Assembly (NCBI GenBank): GCA_033782935.1
Contig: JAWQEG010000128.1
Location: 806,001 to 870,000 of the forward strand
Direction: 5' to 3'
DNA length: 64,000 nt
Source of the DNA: Petrolisthes cinctipes
Taxonomy: Eukaryota; Arthropoda; Malacostraca; Decapoda; Porcellanidae
Position 1 is the stretch's first letter, and each line of letters starts with the position of its first letter. The notes under the pieces were generated by a model. The model was not told where the DNA came from and made no database searches. It was given only the letters and a program-made list of their open reading frames with translations. The position numbers and the translations under genes are program-made. Positions 54,201 to 63,742 of this stretch are shown here, piece by piece.

Positions 54201-55800
54201 TCGATCTTTTAGGTGCCAAAAAGTCGATATATCAAATTCAGTCCCAAAACACCCGAAAATTCGATATTTAGGGGTCCCAGAAGCGATCTGTACATGCCTA
54301 CTCCGTGTTAGAGTATTTTCAAAATACAGGCCAAAAACATACTGAAAATCGATCTTTTAGGTGACCAAAAGTCGATATGTGCATGCATCTTCTGTACCCG
54401 TTTATATCTCAAATTCAGGCCCAAAACACTCGAAAATTCGATATTTTGGGGTCCCAGAAGCGATCTGTACATGCCTACTCCTTGTTAGAGTATTTTCAAA
54501 ATACAGGCCCAAAACATGCTCAAAATCGATGTTTTAGGTGCCAAGAAGTCGATATATGCATGCATCTTCAGTACCCGTTTATATCTCAAATTCAGGCTCA
54601 AAACACCCGAAAATTCGATATTTTGGGGATCCAGAAGCGATCTGTACATGCCTACTCCGTGTTAGAGTATTTTCAAAGATCAGGCCCAAAACATGCTCAA
54701 AATCGATTTTTTTACGATGCCCAAAGTCAATATGCGCATGTATCTTCTGTACCCGTTTATATATCAAATTCAGGCTCAAAACACCCGAAAATTTAATATT
54801 TTTGGGTCCCAGAAGCAATCTGTACATGCCTACTCAGTGCTAGAATATTTTCAAAATATAGGCTAAAAACATGCTAAAAATCGATATTTTAGGTGCCAAA
54901 AAGTCGATATCTCAAATTCAGGCCCAAAACTCCCGAAAATTCGATATTTAGGGGTCCCAGAAGCGATCTGTACATGCCTACTCCGTGTTAGAGTATTTTC
55001 AAAATACAGGCCCAAATCATGCTGAAAATCGATATTTTTGGTGACCAAAGTCAATATGTGTATGCATCTTCTGTACTCGTTTATATCTCAAATTCAAGGT
55101 CAAAACACCCGAAAATTCGATATTTTGGAGTCCCAAAAGCGATCTGTACATGCCTAATCAGTGCTAGAATATTTTCAAAATAAAAGCTCAAAACATGCTA
55201 AAAATCGATATTTTAGGTGCGTAAAGGCGATATCTCAAATTCAGGCCCAAAACACCCGAAAATTCGATATTTTGGGGTCCCAGAAGCGATCTGTACATGC
55301 CTACACAGTGCTAGAATATTTTCAAAATATAGGCTAAAAACATGCTAAAAATCGATTTTTTAGGTGCCAAAAAGTCGATATGTGCTTGCATCTTCTGTAC
55401 CCGTTTATATCTCAAATTCAGTCCCAAAACACTCGAAAATTCGATATTTAGGGGTCCCAGAAGCAATCTGTACATGCCTACTCCGTGTTAGAGTATTTTC
55501 AAAATACAGGCCAAAAACATACTGAAAATCGATCTTTTAGGTGCCCAAAAGTCGATATGTGCATGCATCTTCTGTACCCGGTTATATCTCAAATTCTGGC
55601 CCTAAACACCCGAAAATTCAATATTTTGGGGTCCCAGAAGCAATCTGTACATGCCTACTCAGTGCTAGAATATTTTCAAAATATAGGCTAAAAACATGCT
55701 ATAAATCGATATTTTAGGTGCCAAAAAGTCGATATCTCAAATTTTTTCCCAAAACACCCGAAAATTCGATATTCAGGGGTCCCAGAAGCGATCGGTACAT
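51230..55800. repeat. Mixed satellite segment
   Basis: Monomers here are mosaics of types seen elsewhere. 51,480-51,900 resembles 34,560-35,000 (including the ATTTTGTTTC marker), and 53,660-54,200 resembles the 11.7-12.3 kb region (including ATTATGGTGTCCC). I did not find one dominant copy length. Confidence 0.7.
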
Positions 55801-58800
55801 GCCTACTCTGTGTTAGAGTATTTTCAAAATACAGGCCAAAAACATACTGAAAATCGATGTTTTAGGTGCCAAAAAGTCGATATGTGCATGCATCTTCAGT
55901 ACCCGTTTATATCTCAAATTCAGGCTCAAATCACCCGAAAATTCGATATTTTGGGGTCCCAGAAGCGATCTGTACATGCCTACTCCGTGTTAGAGTATTA
56001 TCAAAATATATGCCCAAAACATACTGAAAATCGATATTTTTGGTGCCCAAAGTCAATATGTGTATGCATCTTCTGTACTCGTTTATATCTCAAATTCAGG
56101 ATAAAAAAAAAACGAAAATTCGATATTTTGGGGTCTCAGAAGCGATCTGTACATGCCTACTCAGTGCTAGAATGTTTTCAAAATATAGGCTCAAAACATG
56201 CTCAAAATCGATATTTTAGGTGCCCAAAAGTCGATATGTGCATTCATCTTCTGTACTCGTTTATATCTCAAATTCAGGCTCAAAACACCCGAAAAATCGA
56301 TATTTTGGGGTCCCAGAAGCGATCTGTACATGCACTCAGTGCTAGAATATTTTCAAAATATAGGCTCAAAAAATAGTAAAAATCGATATTTTAGGTGCGT
56401 AAAGGCGATATCTCAAATTCAGGCCCAAAACACCCGAAAATTCAATATTTTTGGGTCCCAGAAGCGATCTGTACATGCCTACTCAGTGCTAGAATGTTTT
56501 CAAAATATAGGCTCAAAACATGCTCAAAATCGATATTTTAGGTGCCCAAAAGTCGATATGTGCATGCATCTTCTGTACTCGTTTATATCTCAAATTCAGG
56601 CTCAAAACCCCCGAAAATTCGATATTTTGGGGTCCCAGAAGCGATCTGTACATGCCTACTCAGTGCTAGAATATTTTCAAAGTATAGGCTTAAAACATGC
56701 TAAAAATCGATATTTTAGGTTCGTAAAGGCGATATCTCAAATTCAGGCCCAAAATACCCAAAAATTCGATATTTTGGGGTCCCAGAAGCGATCTGTACAT
56801 GCCTACTCCGTGTTAGAGTATTTTCAAAGTACAGGCCCAAAACATGATCAAAATCGATTTTTTACGATGCCCAAAGTTAATATGTGCATGTATCTTCAGT
56901 ACCCGTTTATATCTCAAATTCAGGCTCAATACACCCGAAAATTTAATATTTTGGGGTACCAGAAGCAATCTGTACATGCCTACTCAGTGCTAGAATATTT
57001 TCAAAATATAGGCTAAAAACATGCTAAAAATCGATATTTTAGGTGCCAATAAGTCGATATCTCAAATTCAGGCCCAAAACACCCGAAAATTCGATATTTT
57101 GGAGTCCCAGAAGCGATCTGTACATGCCTACTCCGTGTTAGAGTATTTTCAAAATACAGGCCAAAAACATTCTGAAAATCGATATTTTAGGTGCCCAAAA
57201 GTCGATATGTGCATGCATCTTCTGTACCCGTTTATATCTCAAATTCTAGCCCTAAACACCAGAAAATTCGATATTTTGGGGTCCCAGAAGCGATCTGTAC
57301 ATGCCTACTCAGTGCTAGAATATTTTCAAAATATAGGCTAAAAACATGCTAAAAATCGATCTTTTAGGTGCCAAAAAGTCGATATGTGCATGCATCTTCT
57401 ATACCCGTTTATATCTCAAATTCAGTCCCAAAACACTCGAAAATTCGATATTTAGGGGTCCCAAAAGCAATCTGTACATGCCTACTCCATGTTAGAGTAT
57501 TTTCAAAATTCAGGCCCAAAACATGCTAAAAATCGATATTTTTGGTGCCCAAAGTCAATATGTGTATGCATCTTCTGTACTCGTTTATATCTCAAATTCA
57601 CGATAAAAAAAAAAAAACGAAAAATTCGATATTTTGGGGTCTCAGAAGCGATCTGTACATGCCTACTCAGTGCTAGAATGTTTTCAAAATATAGGCTCAA
57701 AACATGCTCAAAATCGATATTTTAGGTGCCCAAAAGTCGATATGTGTATTCATCTTCTGTAGTCGTTTATATTTCAAATTCAGGCTCAAAACACCCGAAA
57801 AATCGATATTTTGGGGTCCCAGAAGCGATCTGTACATGCACTCAGTGCTAGAAAATTTTCAAAATATAGGCTCAAAAAATGGTAAAAATCGATATTTTAG
57901 GTGCGTAAATTCGATATCTCAAATTCAGGCCCAAAACACCCGAAAATTCAATATTTTTGGGTCCCAGAAGCGATCTGTACATGCCTACTCAGTGCTAGAA
58001 TGTTTTCAAAATATAGGCTCAAAACATGCTCAAAATCGATATTTTAGGTGCCCAAAAGTCGATATGTGCATGCATCTTCTGTACTCGTTTATATCTCAAA
58101 TTCAGGCTCAAAACCCCCGAAAATTCGATATTTTGGGGTCCCAGAAGCGATCTGTACTCCGTGTTAGAGTATTTTCAAAATATATGCCCAAAACATACTG
58201 AAAATCGATCTTTTAGGTGCCCAAAGTCGATATGTGCATGCATCTTCTGTACTCGTTTATATCTCAAATTCAGGCTCAAAACCCCAGAAAATTCAATATT
58301 TTGGGGTCCCAGAAGCGATCTGTACATGCCTACTCAGTGCTAGAATATTTTCAAAATATAGGCTTAAAACATGCTAAAAATCGATATTTTAGGTTCGTAA
58401 AGGCGATATCTCAAATTCATGCCCAAAACACCCGAAAATTTGATATTTTGGGGTCCCAGAAGCGATCTGTACATGCCTACTCCGTGTTAGAGTATTTTCA
58501 AAGTACAGGCCCATAACATGATCAAAATCGATTTTTTACGATGCCCAAAGTTAATATGTGCATGTATCTTCAGTACCCGTTTATATCTCAAATTCAGGCT
58601 CAATACACCCGAAAATTTAATATTTTGGGGTCCCAGAAGCAATCTGTACATGCCTACTCAGTGCTAGAATATTTTCAAAATATAGGCTAAAAACATGCTA
58701 AAAATCGATATTTTAGGTGCCAATAAGTCGATATCTCAAATTCAGGCCCAAAACACCCGAAAATTCGATATTTTGGGGTCCCAGAAGCGATCTGTACATG

Positions 58801-59066
58801 CCTACTCCGTGTTAGAGTATTTTCAAAATACAGGCCAAAAACATACTGAAAATCGATATTTTAGGTGCCCAAAAGTCGATATGTGCATGCATCTTCTGTA
58901 CCCGTTTATATCTCAAATTCTGGCCCTAAACACCCGAAAATTCGATATTTTGGTGTCCCAGAAGCGATATGTACATGCCTACTCAGTGCTAGAATATTTT
59001 CAAAATATAGGCTAAAAACATGCTAAAAATCGATCTTTTAGGTGCCAAAAAGTCGATATGTGCATG
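55800..59066. repeat. Terminal satellite block with 1,506- and 1,674-bp copy spacings
   Basis: 56,198 recurs at 57,704 (1,506 bp) and 57,021 recurs at 58,695 (1,674 bp). Two monomers carry unusual A-tracts, 10 bases at 56,103-56,112 and about 13 at 57,605-57,617, where other monomers read GGCTCAAAACACCCG. One monomer at ~58,155 lacks the 8 bases ATGCCTAC after CTGTAC. The block stays recognisable to the last base before the junction. Confidence 0.82.
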
Positions 59067-59070
59067 TACC
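59061..59070. other. Array/flank junction
   Basis: The last monomer reads GCCAAAAAGTCGATATGTGCATG and then departs from the satellite after TGCATG (59,061-59,066). No decayed transition zone follows. Confidence 0.9.
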
Positions 59071-59125
59071 AGTTCTGAAGGCTTGAACTCTGGGCAGAAC
59101 TTGGTAACTTACTTGTATGTAATTC

Positions 59126-59155
59126 TTGTAGTTGTAGTAGTTGTTGTTGTTGTTT
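59126..59155 (+). repeat. TTG-rich microsatellite
   Basis: A GTTGTAGTAG stretch followed by about five TTG/GTT triplets and TTTT. It lies 60 bp beyond the end of the satellite. Confidence 0.85.
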
Positions 59156-61440
59156 TAGGTAACGTGGAAGACGGGGTGCTTTCTTATGTTTTCTTAGGCA
59201 ATTGACTTCACAAGTTTCTTAAGGCTTAATTTATTAATATATACTTATATCTATACAGGGAATTATAATGATGTGCCTTGTCTTATTTGTATGGTCTCTC
59301 TTTGTGGAGACAAGTGTATAGCCCTGGGAGTCAGTGTTAAGTATCCTACCTATTAGTTAAACTTCACTGCTTAAATACATTCTCTACTGGAGTTGACAGC
59401 TGTGTCTGGATACAATATTACCAACTTGGATGGTTATGATTTACTGTGGGTTACCTGTGGTCATGTGGTAGGATGAATCACGTGGGACTATGGTCACGAG
59501 GTTTTGAGTCATGCCTCATGTAGCTGAAAGGACCCTTGCTCCTATCTCCAGGTACCTATACTGACAAATAGTCTGTGATACCTGGTTATCTTAATGTTTA
59601 TCTTCTTGTTTATTTATCTAATGCCGGTTCTGGGCAGGTAGTCTGGTTACTGACCCTCGCTAATCTTATCTTCTACCTGCCTTGCCTCTAGGAGCCGTAC
59701 AATCGCTCAGTCCCGCTACCAAATCTGTCCCAGATTAGAACTTTATTGTGGGAACAAATTTTACAATACTTGGTATATCCAAGGATGATTCATCCAGAGG
59801 AAAGGGATAAAGGAGCTAGGAAATTAACAATGAATACTTAAATACTAATACAAAATAGACATCCAAGACATAGGCACACCATATGCTTAAAATTAACATT
59901 ACCGGTAATACATAAATATAAATACATTGGTACATAAAGAAATTATCTTAAAATTAATGTGTTTAGCTAGGTGCATGTCATTGTGTGTATATAAGCTAAC
60001 CTATGCTAAAGATTCACATATTAATGAGGGGGGGAGCCGTGTTGCTATGTTGTGGCTTTGAAATAACAGTCTTATCCTTTTCAAGACAAGAGCATTCAGT
60101 ATACGTCGATAGTGCTTACTTATACAAATACAAAAATAGTATTTTAGACTGTCTTATACAATACATAAATATTATAGTACATGCCAGAAAGATAAGACAT
60201 GGGATAATAAACATTGGTACCAAGATTTATTTTGATCCATATATGGAGGAATCAAATGATATAATAAGGATGTTTGAATCCTAGTCTCATTGAATAACTT
60301 AATAGTTTCATTTTTTCTGGTACAACTGATAATGAATTAGGAGATGTTAAACAATTCAACTTTAAATGAAATATGTTGAAAAGGTGGAAGAGAGTGTGTT
60401 ATGTTTTCAAGCAATTTATGTTTATGAGGCAAGATAACGATTCCCTTGAATCTTATTTCCTATGAGTCTGCTTTTTTTTATAGTAGCCCTAAACCATACC
60501 ATGTGTAGGGTGATTAGGGCAAATTAGTGTTAATTGTGTATCAGCAGGTAAGTATAGATAGTGGAAATTAAAAAATTATGATGAAAGAGAGTTTGGTTAG
60601 TAATAGATATGAATGTACATGCATATAGTGTGTGATTAGTATTACTTTGATTCCAAGCAAGTGGAGATTTTGCATCATGTGGAGAATTAAATGCAAATAA
60701 ATATGCAAAGAAATATGCAAGACAAACATATAAATAAAGATATGCAACATGGCACTTGAGGAGTTGTGTGTCACTGATGACATCATCACTAAGTATAATA
60801 CTTATTGGATGAAAATTGAATATTAAATGATTACTTCCATTTTCATTGGGAATTGTTGAAGTGCGTAGCTTGTGAATAACATTTTACCTTTTATGGGAAT
60901 AAGAATAAGGAGGATATGATCTTATGTTATAATACTACGCATGACTGTATAATAATATTTCATGAAAGATAATAAGGAAGATGAGATTTCATCATTGATT
61001 GTACCATTACATTTCGTAGCTGTTGGAGTGGTAAAATTGTGAGTTGATCTTACCTTACTCGCAGTAAATACTCTCTCAATAAATAGTTGTCATTCCTCTC
61101 TAAGTTCCTCACCTGCTATCATTTTCCTGCTAACTCACAGAAATAAATAGAAGCCTAAAAGTCTGATGTGATTATTCCATATATGTAGTTCTTTTCATTC
61201 GTTGCTCATGTAAACTATATAAATCGTATTTAATTTCTGTGCAATGATTTGCACTCTAATACAGTATATACCTGTTACTCTATCTTACCTTGATTTGCAA
61301 AGGCTTGTCTTGCAACCTTTTATGTATGGGATAATGCTTGTATACCACTATATCTCTAAGCATTACCAAATAGTGCTCATGAAATTTCACTTAAAAATTA
61401 TCTAAATCACGCTCTGGGCTGTGATGATGGCTCTAAGCCA

Positions 61441-61464
61441 TTATATATATATTTTTTTTTTTTT
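61441..61464 (+). repeat. (TA)n / poly-T tract
   Basis: TATATATATA followed by about 13 T. On the minus strand this is an A-run followed by TA repeats. Confidence 0.85.
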
Positions 61465-61697
61465 GTATAATAAGCGAGCAATATTACCTGAGTCGCTGAA
61501 TTCATTCCTAGGGCGCCCAATAGTGAAAGGACACTATAGAATATAATGCATTTAAATTGGTAAATTCATTCGTGTGATACCTGTCAAACAAAACTAGTGT
61601 ATCATTAAGTACCTTATTTGTACCCACTGCTCAATGGCAGAAAAATTATGTAATAATTCATATATATCCTGTCAAGAAATAGTGATCATATCGTTCG

Positions 61698-61866
61698 TCA
61701 CCAACATTTTATTTCTTTTCTTTTCTTTTCAACTGTTTGATAAAATTGTAAACGAGAGCTCTCGGATTGTAAGACGTCATCTTTTGCGGTGTGTACTTCG
61801 TCGGAGCTTGTCGCCGCCGCGAGTATAGACATGAAAACCGTTATATAGGTTGATTTGGGCCACCTC
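61698..61866 (-). pseudogene. Possible C-terminal tail of pol or short ORF next to the 3' LTR
   Basis: An open stretch of about 55 codons ends at a stop at 61,698-61,700. It contains ATSSDEVHTAKDDVLQSESS and a lysine-rich end encoded by the purine tract at 61,711-61,730. I recognise no domain. Its position just before a polypurine tract fits the end of the coding region of the retroelement, but no homology supports it. Confidence 0.4.
61711..61730 (-). other. Candidate polypurine tract
   Basis: On the minus strand this is GAAAAGAAAAGAAAAGAAAT, followed by AAAATGTTGGTGACG. LTR retrotransposons prime plus-strand synthesis at such a tract directly before the 3' LTR, and LTRs usually begin with TG. 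If correct, the 3' LTR would start at about 61,707 and run to lower coordinates. Confidence 0.5.
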
Positions 61867-62059
61867 TGTAAGAAGAAATATTATTTTTCATTGGAAACCG
61901 ATCGGAGTTTTTGTTTGTAATTGTTTATTTTATTACCATCAATAGTAGGGATAATATTACGAGGAAGAGGACATTGTTGCTGTTGCAGAGATATGATTGG
62001 TTTTATTTTGGATGTTAGGTTTTTTTTTTTTGCGCGCATTTTACCAATTTTTTTTTTTT
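61867..62059. other. Spacer with poly-T runs between pol fragments
   Basis: Two T-runs of about 11-12 bases (around 62,021-62,031 and 62,048-62,059) lie here. No motif is recognisable. It is probably decayed pol sequence enlarged by homopolymer slippage. Confidence 0.5.
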
Positions 62060-62095
62060 CTGTTTACATAAACAATATCATCCGCCTGGTAAAAT
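62060..62095 (-). pseudogene. Pol C-terminal 'GD.V' motif remnant
   Basis: FYQADDIVYVNRK resembles the F..GD.V.V... segment that follows the integrase core in Gypsy pol proteins. It is preceded by a stop and followed by A-rich runs. Confidence 0.6.
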
Positions 62096-62165
62096 TATTC
62101 TTTATTATAAGGTTATGCCTACTAAAGACATGACTGTGTGAAGTTCGATCGGGTACCCATTATGT

Positions 62166-62328
62166 CGGCGATTACGCATTTTTTTATTATTTTTTTTTTT
62201 TTCTATCAAGCCTATAATTTGTTTTGTTATGACGGCGATCACGCATTTTCCCTGCAAGCCGATAAATTGCTTTGTTATGTCGGCGATCACGCATTTTTCT
62301 TGCAAGCCGATAAATTGCTTTGTTCTGT
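62166..62328 (-). repeat. 48-bp tandem repeat inside pol (two clean copies, one expanded)
   Basis: 62,233-62,280 and 62,281-62,328 differ at about 3 of 48 positions. A third, diverged copy at 62,166-62,232 has been lengthened to 67 bp, mainly by a T-run. The unit is 16 codons; on the minus strand it reads KAIYRLAGKMRDRRHN-like in one frame. Confidence 0.88.
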
Positions 62329-62329
62329 C

Positions 62330-62560
62330 CTGATGAATTGTGGAAATGCAACTCACTGTCGTTCAGCATAGTTGTCCATGTTGTAGCATGGCTTCTTCGT
62401 GGCAATTGTTATATCATATGAAAGACGTATCCATACGCCATATAGTATTTCATGTGGAGTTTTTCCTTTTATTTCCGTGTTTTGTAGTGGTTATTGACCG
62501 TCATTTCGATGCAGTCTTCCCATGTGGAGGGATTTTTATTGTTACTGTGCCACGAAGTAC
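62330..62560 (-). pseudogene. Post-core integrase region of Gypsy pol
   Basis: STWEDCIEMTVNN, KGKTPHEILYG and YNMDNYAERQ correspond to the W...L....YN, H.S...TP.E.L.G and later Y...Y segments that follow the integrase core in Gypsy elements. The frame is open for about 50 codons around 62,470-62,320 and then meets a stop. Confidence 0.75.
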
Positions 62561-62840
62561 TTCCAGTAGTTTTACGGTTTTGCCGTTTTGTTAACCCATG
62601 AGCTGCTGGGAGATATGTTAATACAAACGTTTGCTTAATGTCGTAGAAATCAGATATCTTTTATAATATCGGGACATGTATATGGGCATATGAATTTGGT
62701 TTTAAATATATGTGCACTTACCTTTGCGGTTTTTATCGTAGTGGTGCCGCCACTAAATATCTAGAAAATGGTTAACCATAGGTAATAACTTATCTGTGTC
62801 CTGTTCGAAATTGGTAAGGAGAGTAGATCTATTCCTACTA
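62560..62840 (-). pseudogene. Integrase catalytic core of Gypsy pol (decayed)
   Basis: VGIDLLSLPIS contains the first Asp of the DDE triad (codon 62,827-62,829). SRYLVAAPLR follows in a shifted frame, then PDIIKD in the area of the second Asp, and TYLPAAHGLTKRQN in place of the usual P.HPQ..G..ER.N. The third catalytic residue, normally Glu, reads Lys (codon 62,586-62,588). Together with a stop after the first motif this makes the core non-functional. Confidence 0.83.
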
Positions 62841-62909
62841 GGTCTCATGATTCGTCCAGGATTAGGGATTCCCGTCATGGAACAGAGGTCCAAATGTATG
62901 GCCTTGATT

Positions 62910-63040
62910 TGCATTGCATGTTTCGCACTGCGCGATATATGTGTTTCATCATCTACCCTTAGTTTATGTTAATAGTATATTGTATAGAGAGTGGTTAGGT
63001 ACCTACCTCTATCAGGATGTCCTATTGCCTTATGATATAA
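62910..63040 (-). pseudogene. Integrase H2C2 zinc-binding domain (frameshifted)
   Basis: HKAIGHPDRGRYLTTLYTIYY (first His codon at 63,032-63,034) matches the H...GH.G...T......Y.W block. The cysteine pair CETC (codons at 62,925-62,927 and 62,916-62,918) lies in another frame, as YIAQCETCNANQG. His-His-Cys-Cys zinc ligands are thus all recognisable but split by a frameshift near 62,940. Confidence 0.82.
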
Positions 63041-63311
63041 GGGTAATTAATACTGAGGGAATTATTATTTGTTGTATCACTATGTGATTGGTTTGTACGT
63101 CACGTTTCCTTAGTTTTCTGTAATTAATATCATCATGAAGGGAAAATATATTTAAGTGACTGGGTAATTATGGTCCATTTATTTTCATCCTCAGTTTTTA
63201 ATGAATATCTTATTACATTTATCATAGAATCCATTTGCTAATGTTTATGAACCGTATTAAGGTCAAAGTCCATGGGTGTCCTCGGAACTAAAAGGACAAG
63301 ATGATTGTTTA

Positions 63312-63660
63312 AGGGATCTGCTACTTTATTTAATCGTACTGGAAGGTAGTTAATATCAATATGTGGGAGAAATTCCTGAATGGGTAGATATTATCTGGCT
63401 AATTTTCCCGTTAGGGTTTGAGGTTATAGTAAGCCAAGGATCGTTTGATAATTTGCGAAAACATGTAAAGGATAGCCTAATACGATGTTTCTAAAAGTAC
63501 GAAGTGCCCATAAGATTGCTTAAGTGTCCTGTTTTGTTACAGAGTAACGAGTTCCCTGCGCATTTAATATTCTCTAAGCATAAGCACATACCTGATAGAG
63601 ACCCATAGCTATCTCTTACATAAGTACAGCGCCTAAGCTTACTGAAGAAGCATCCGTACA
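63312..63660 (-). pseudogene. RNase H domain of Gypsy pol (decayed)
   Basis: One frame carries TDASSVSLGAVLM (first catalytic Asp codon at 63,652-63,654), YSVTKQDT, AILWALRTFRNIVLGYPL, ANYQTILGL, GKLAR-stop-YLPIQEF and NKVADPL (V-A-D at ~63,316-63,324). This matches the usual order TDAS..G.GAVL, YS.TE.E.LA, ...DH.AL.., RW...L.EF and VADALSR. Stops interrupt it at four or more sites. The Asp of the usual TDHQ motif reads Asn (ANYQ), and the usual KE reads QD, so catalytic residues are altered as well. Confidence 0.85.
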
Positions 63661-63742
63661 CGTGATATAAGTTAATGAATATTTGGGAATGCAAAAATTG
63701 GAGCTGACATTACTTAACCTTTAATAATTCAAAGCTCAGCTA

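Larger units (their letters stand above)
1..59066. repeat. Satellite DNA array with 177-bp and 147/148-bp monomers
   Basis: One tandem family fills this stretch without any foreign insertion that I could see. Words such as TCGATATTTT, GTCCCAGAAGC, CTGTACATGCCTACTC and CAAAACACCCGAAAATT recur throughout. Anchor positions in the first 2.3 kb step by 177 or 148 bp (once 176). At a mean near 165 bp the array holds roughly 350-360 monomers; this is an estimate, not a count. Both lengths are mixed throughout and organised into larger copied blocks. The array is open at the left edge, so its true length is greater. Long tandem arrays with higher-order structure are typical of centromeric or pericentromeric heterochromatin, but nothing in the sequence proves that location. 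Many apparent reading frames inside it are repeat artefacts. Confidence 0.98.
59067..61697. other. Flanking AT-rich region without a recognisable gene
   Basis: No satellite monomer and no supportable protein-coding gene is visible. Short open frames, such as 60,003-60,284 plus and 60,568-60,789 minus, show no family resemblance that I recognise and have low-complexity, AT-driven composition. Part of this interval should be the 3' long terminal repeat of the minus-strand retroelement to the right, but without a second copy in the window its limits cannot be set. Confidence 0.7.

Noticed and set aside
597..59015. Dozens of open frames of 60-284 codons in the satellite, on both strands
   Set aside because: All are translations of the same monomer in different frames. 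They start and stop according to monomer length (177/147 open, 148 shifts). No independent gene signals such as promoters or conserved start context are visible.
1..59066. CRISPR-like array
   Set aside because: Repeats are contiguous 147-177 bp monomers without unique spacers, in a eukaryotic context.
1..59066. CENP-B box
   Set aside because: I looked for a TTCG....A..CGGG-type motif and saw none; TTCGATATTTTGGGG shares only the first bases.
1..59066. Telomeric repeats
   Set aside because: No TTAGG or TTAGGG tandem runs. TTTAGGTG and TTTAGGGG occur once per monomer as part of the satellite.
60003..60284. 93-codon open frame on the plus strand
   Set aside because: No recognisable domain, AT-driven composition, and no splice or promoter context that I can support.
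60568..60789. 73-codon open frame on the minus strand, hydrophobic
   Set aside because: Composition follows from AT-rich, ATG/CAT-rich DNA; no family resemblance.
61634..62594. Plus-strand open frames (61,634-61,828; 61,921-62,133; 62,138-62,371; 62,340-62,594)
   Set aside because: Most are antisense shadows of the minus-strand pol fossil; the others are T-run driven.
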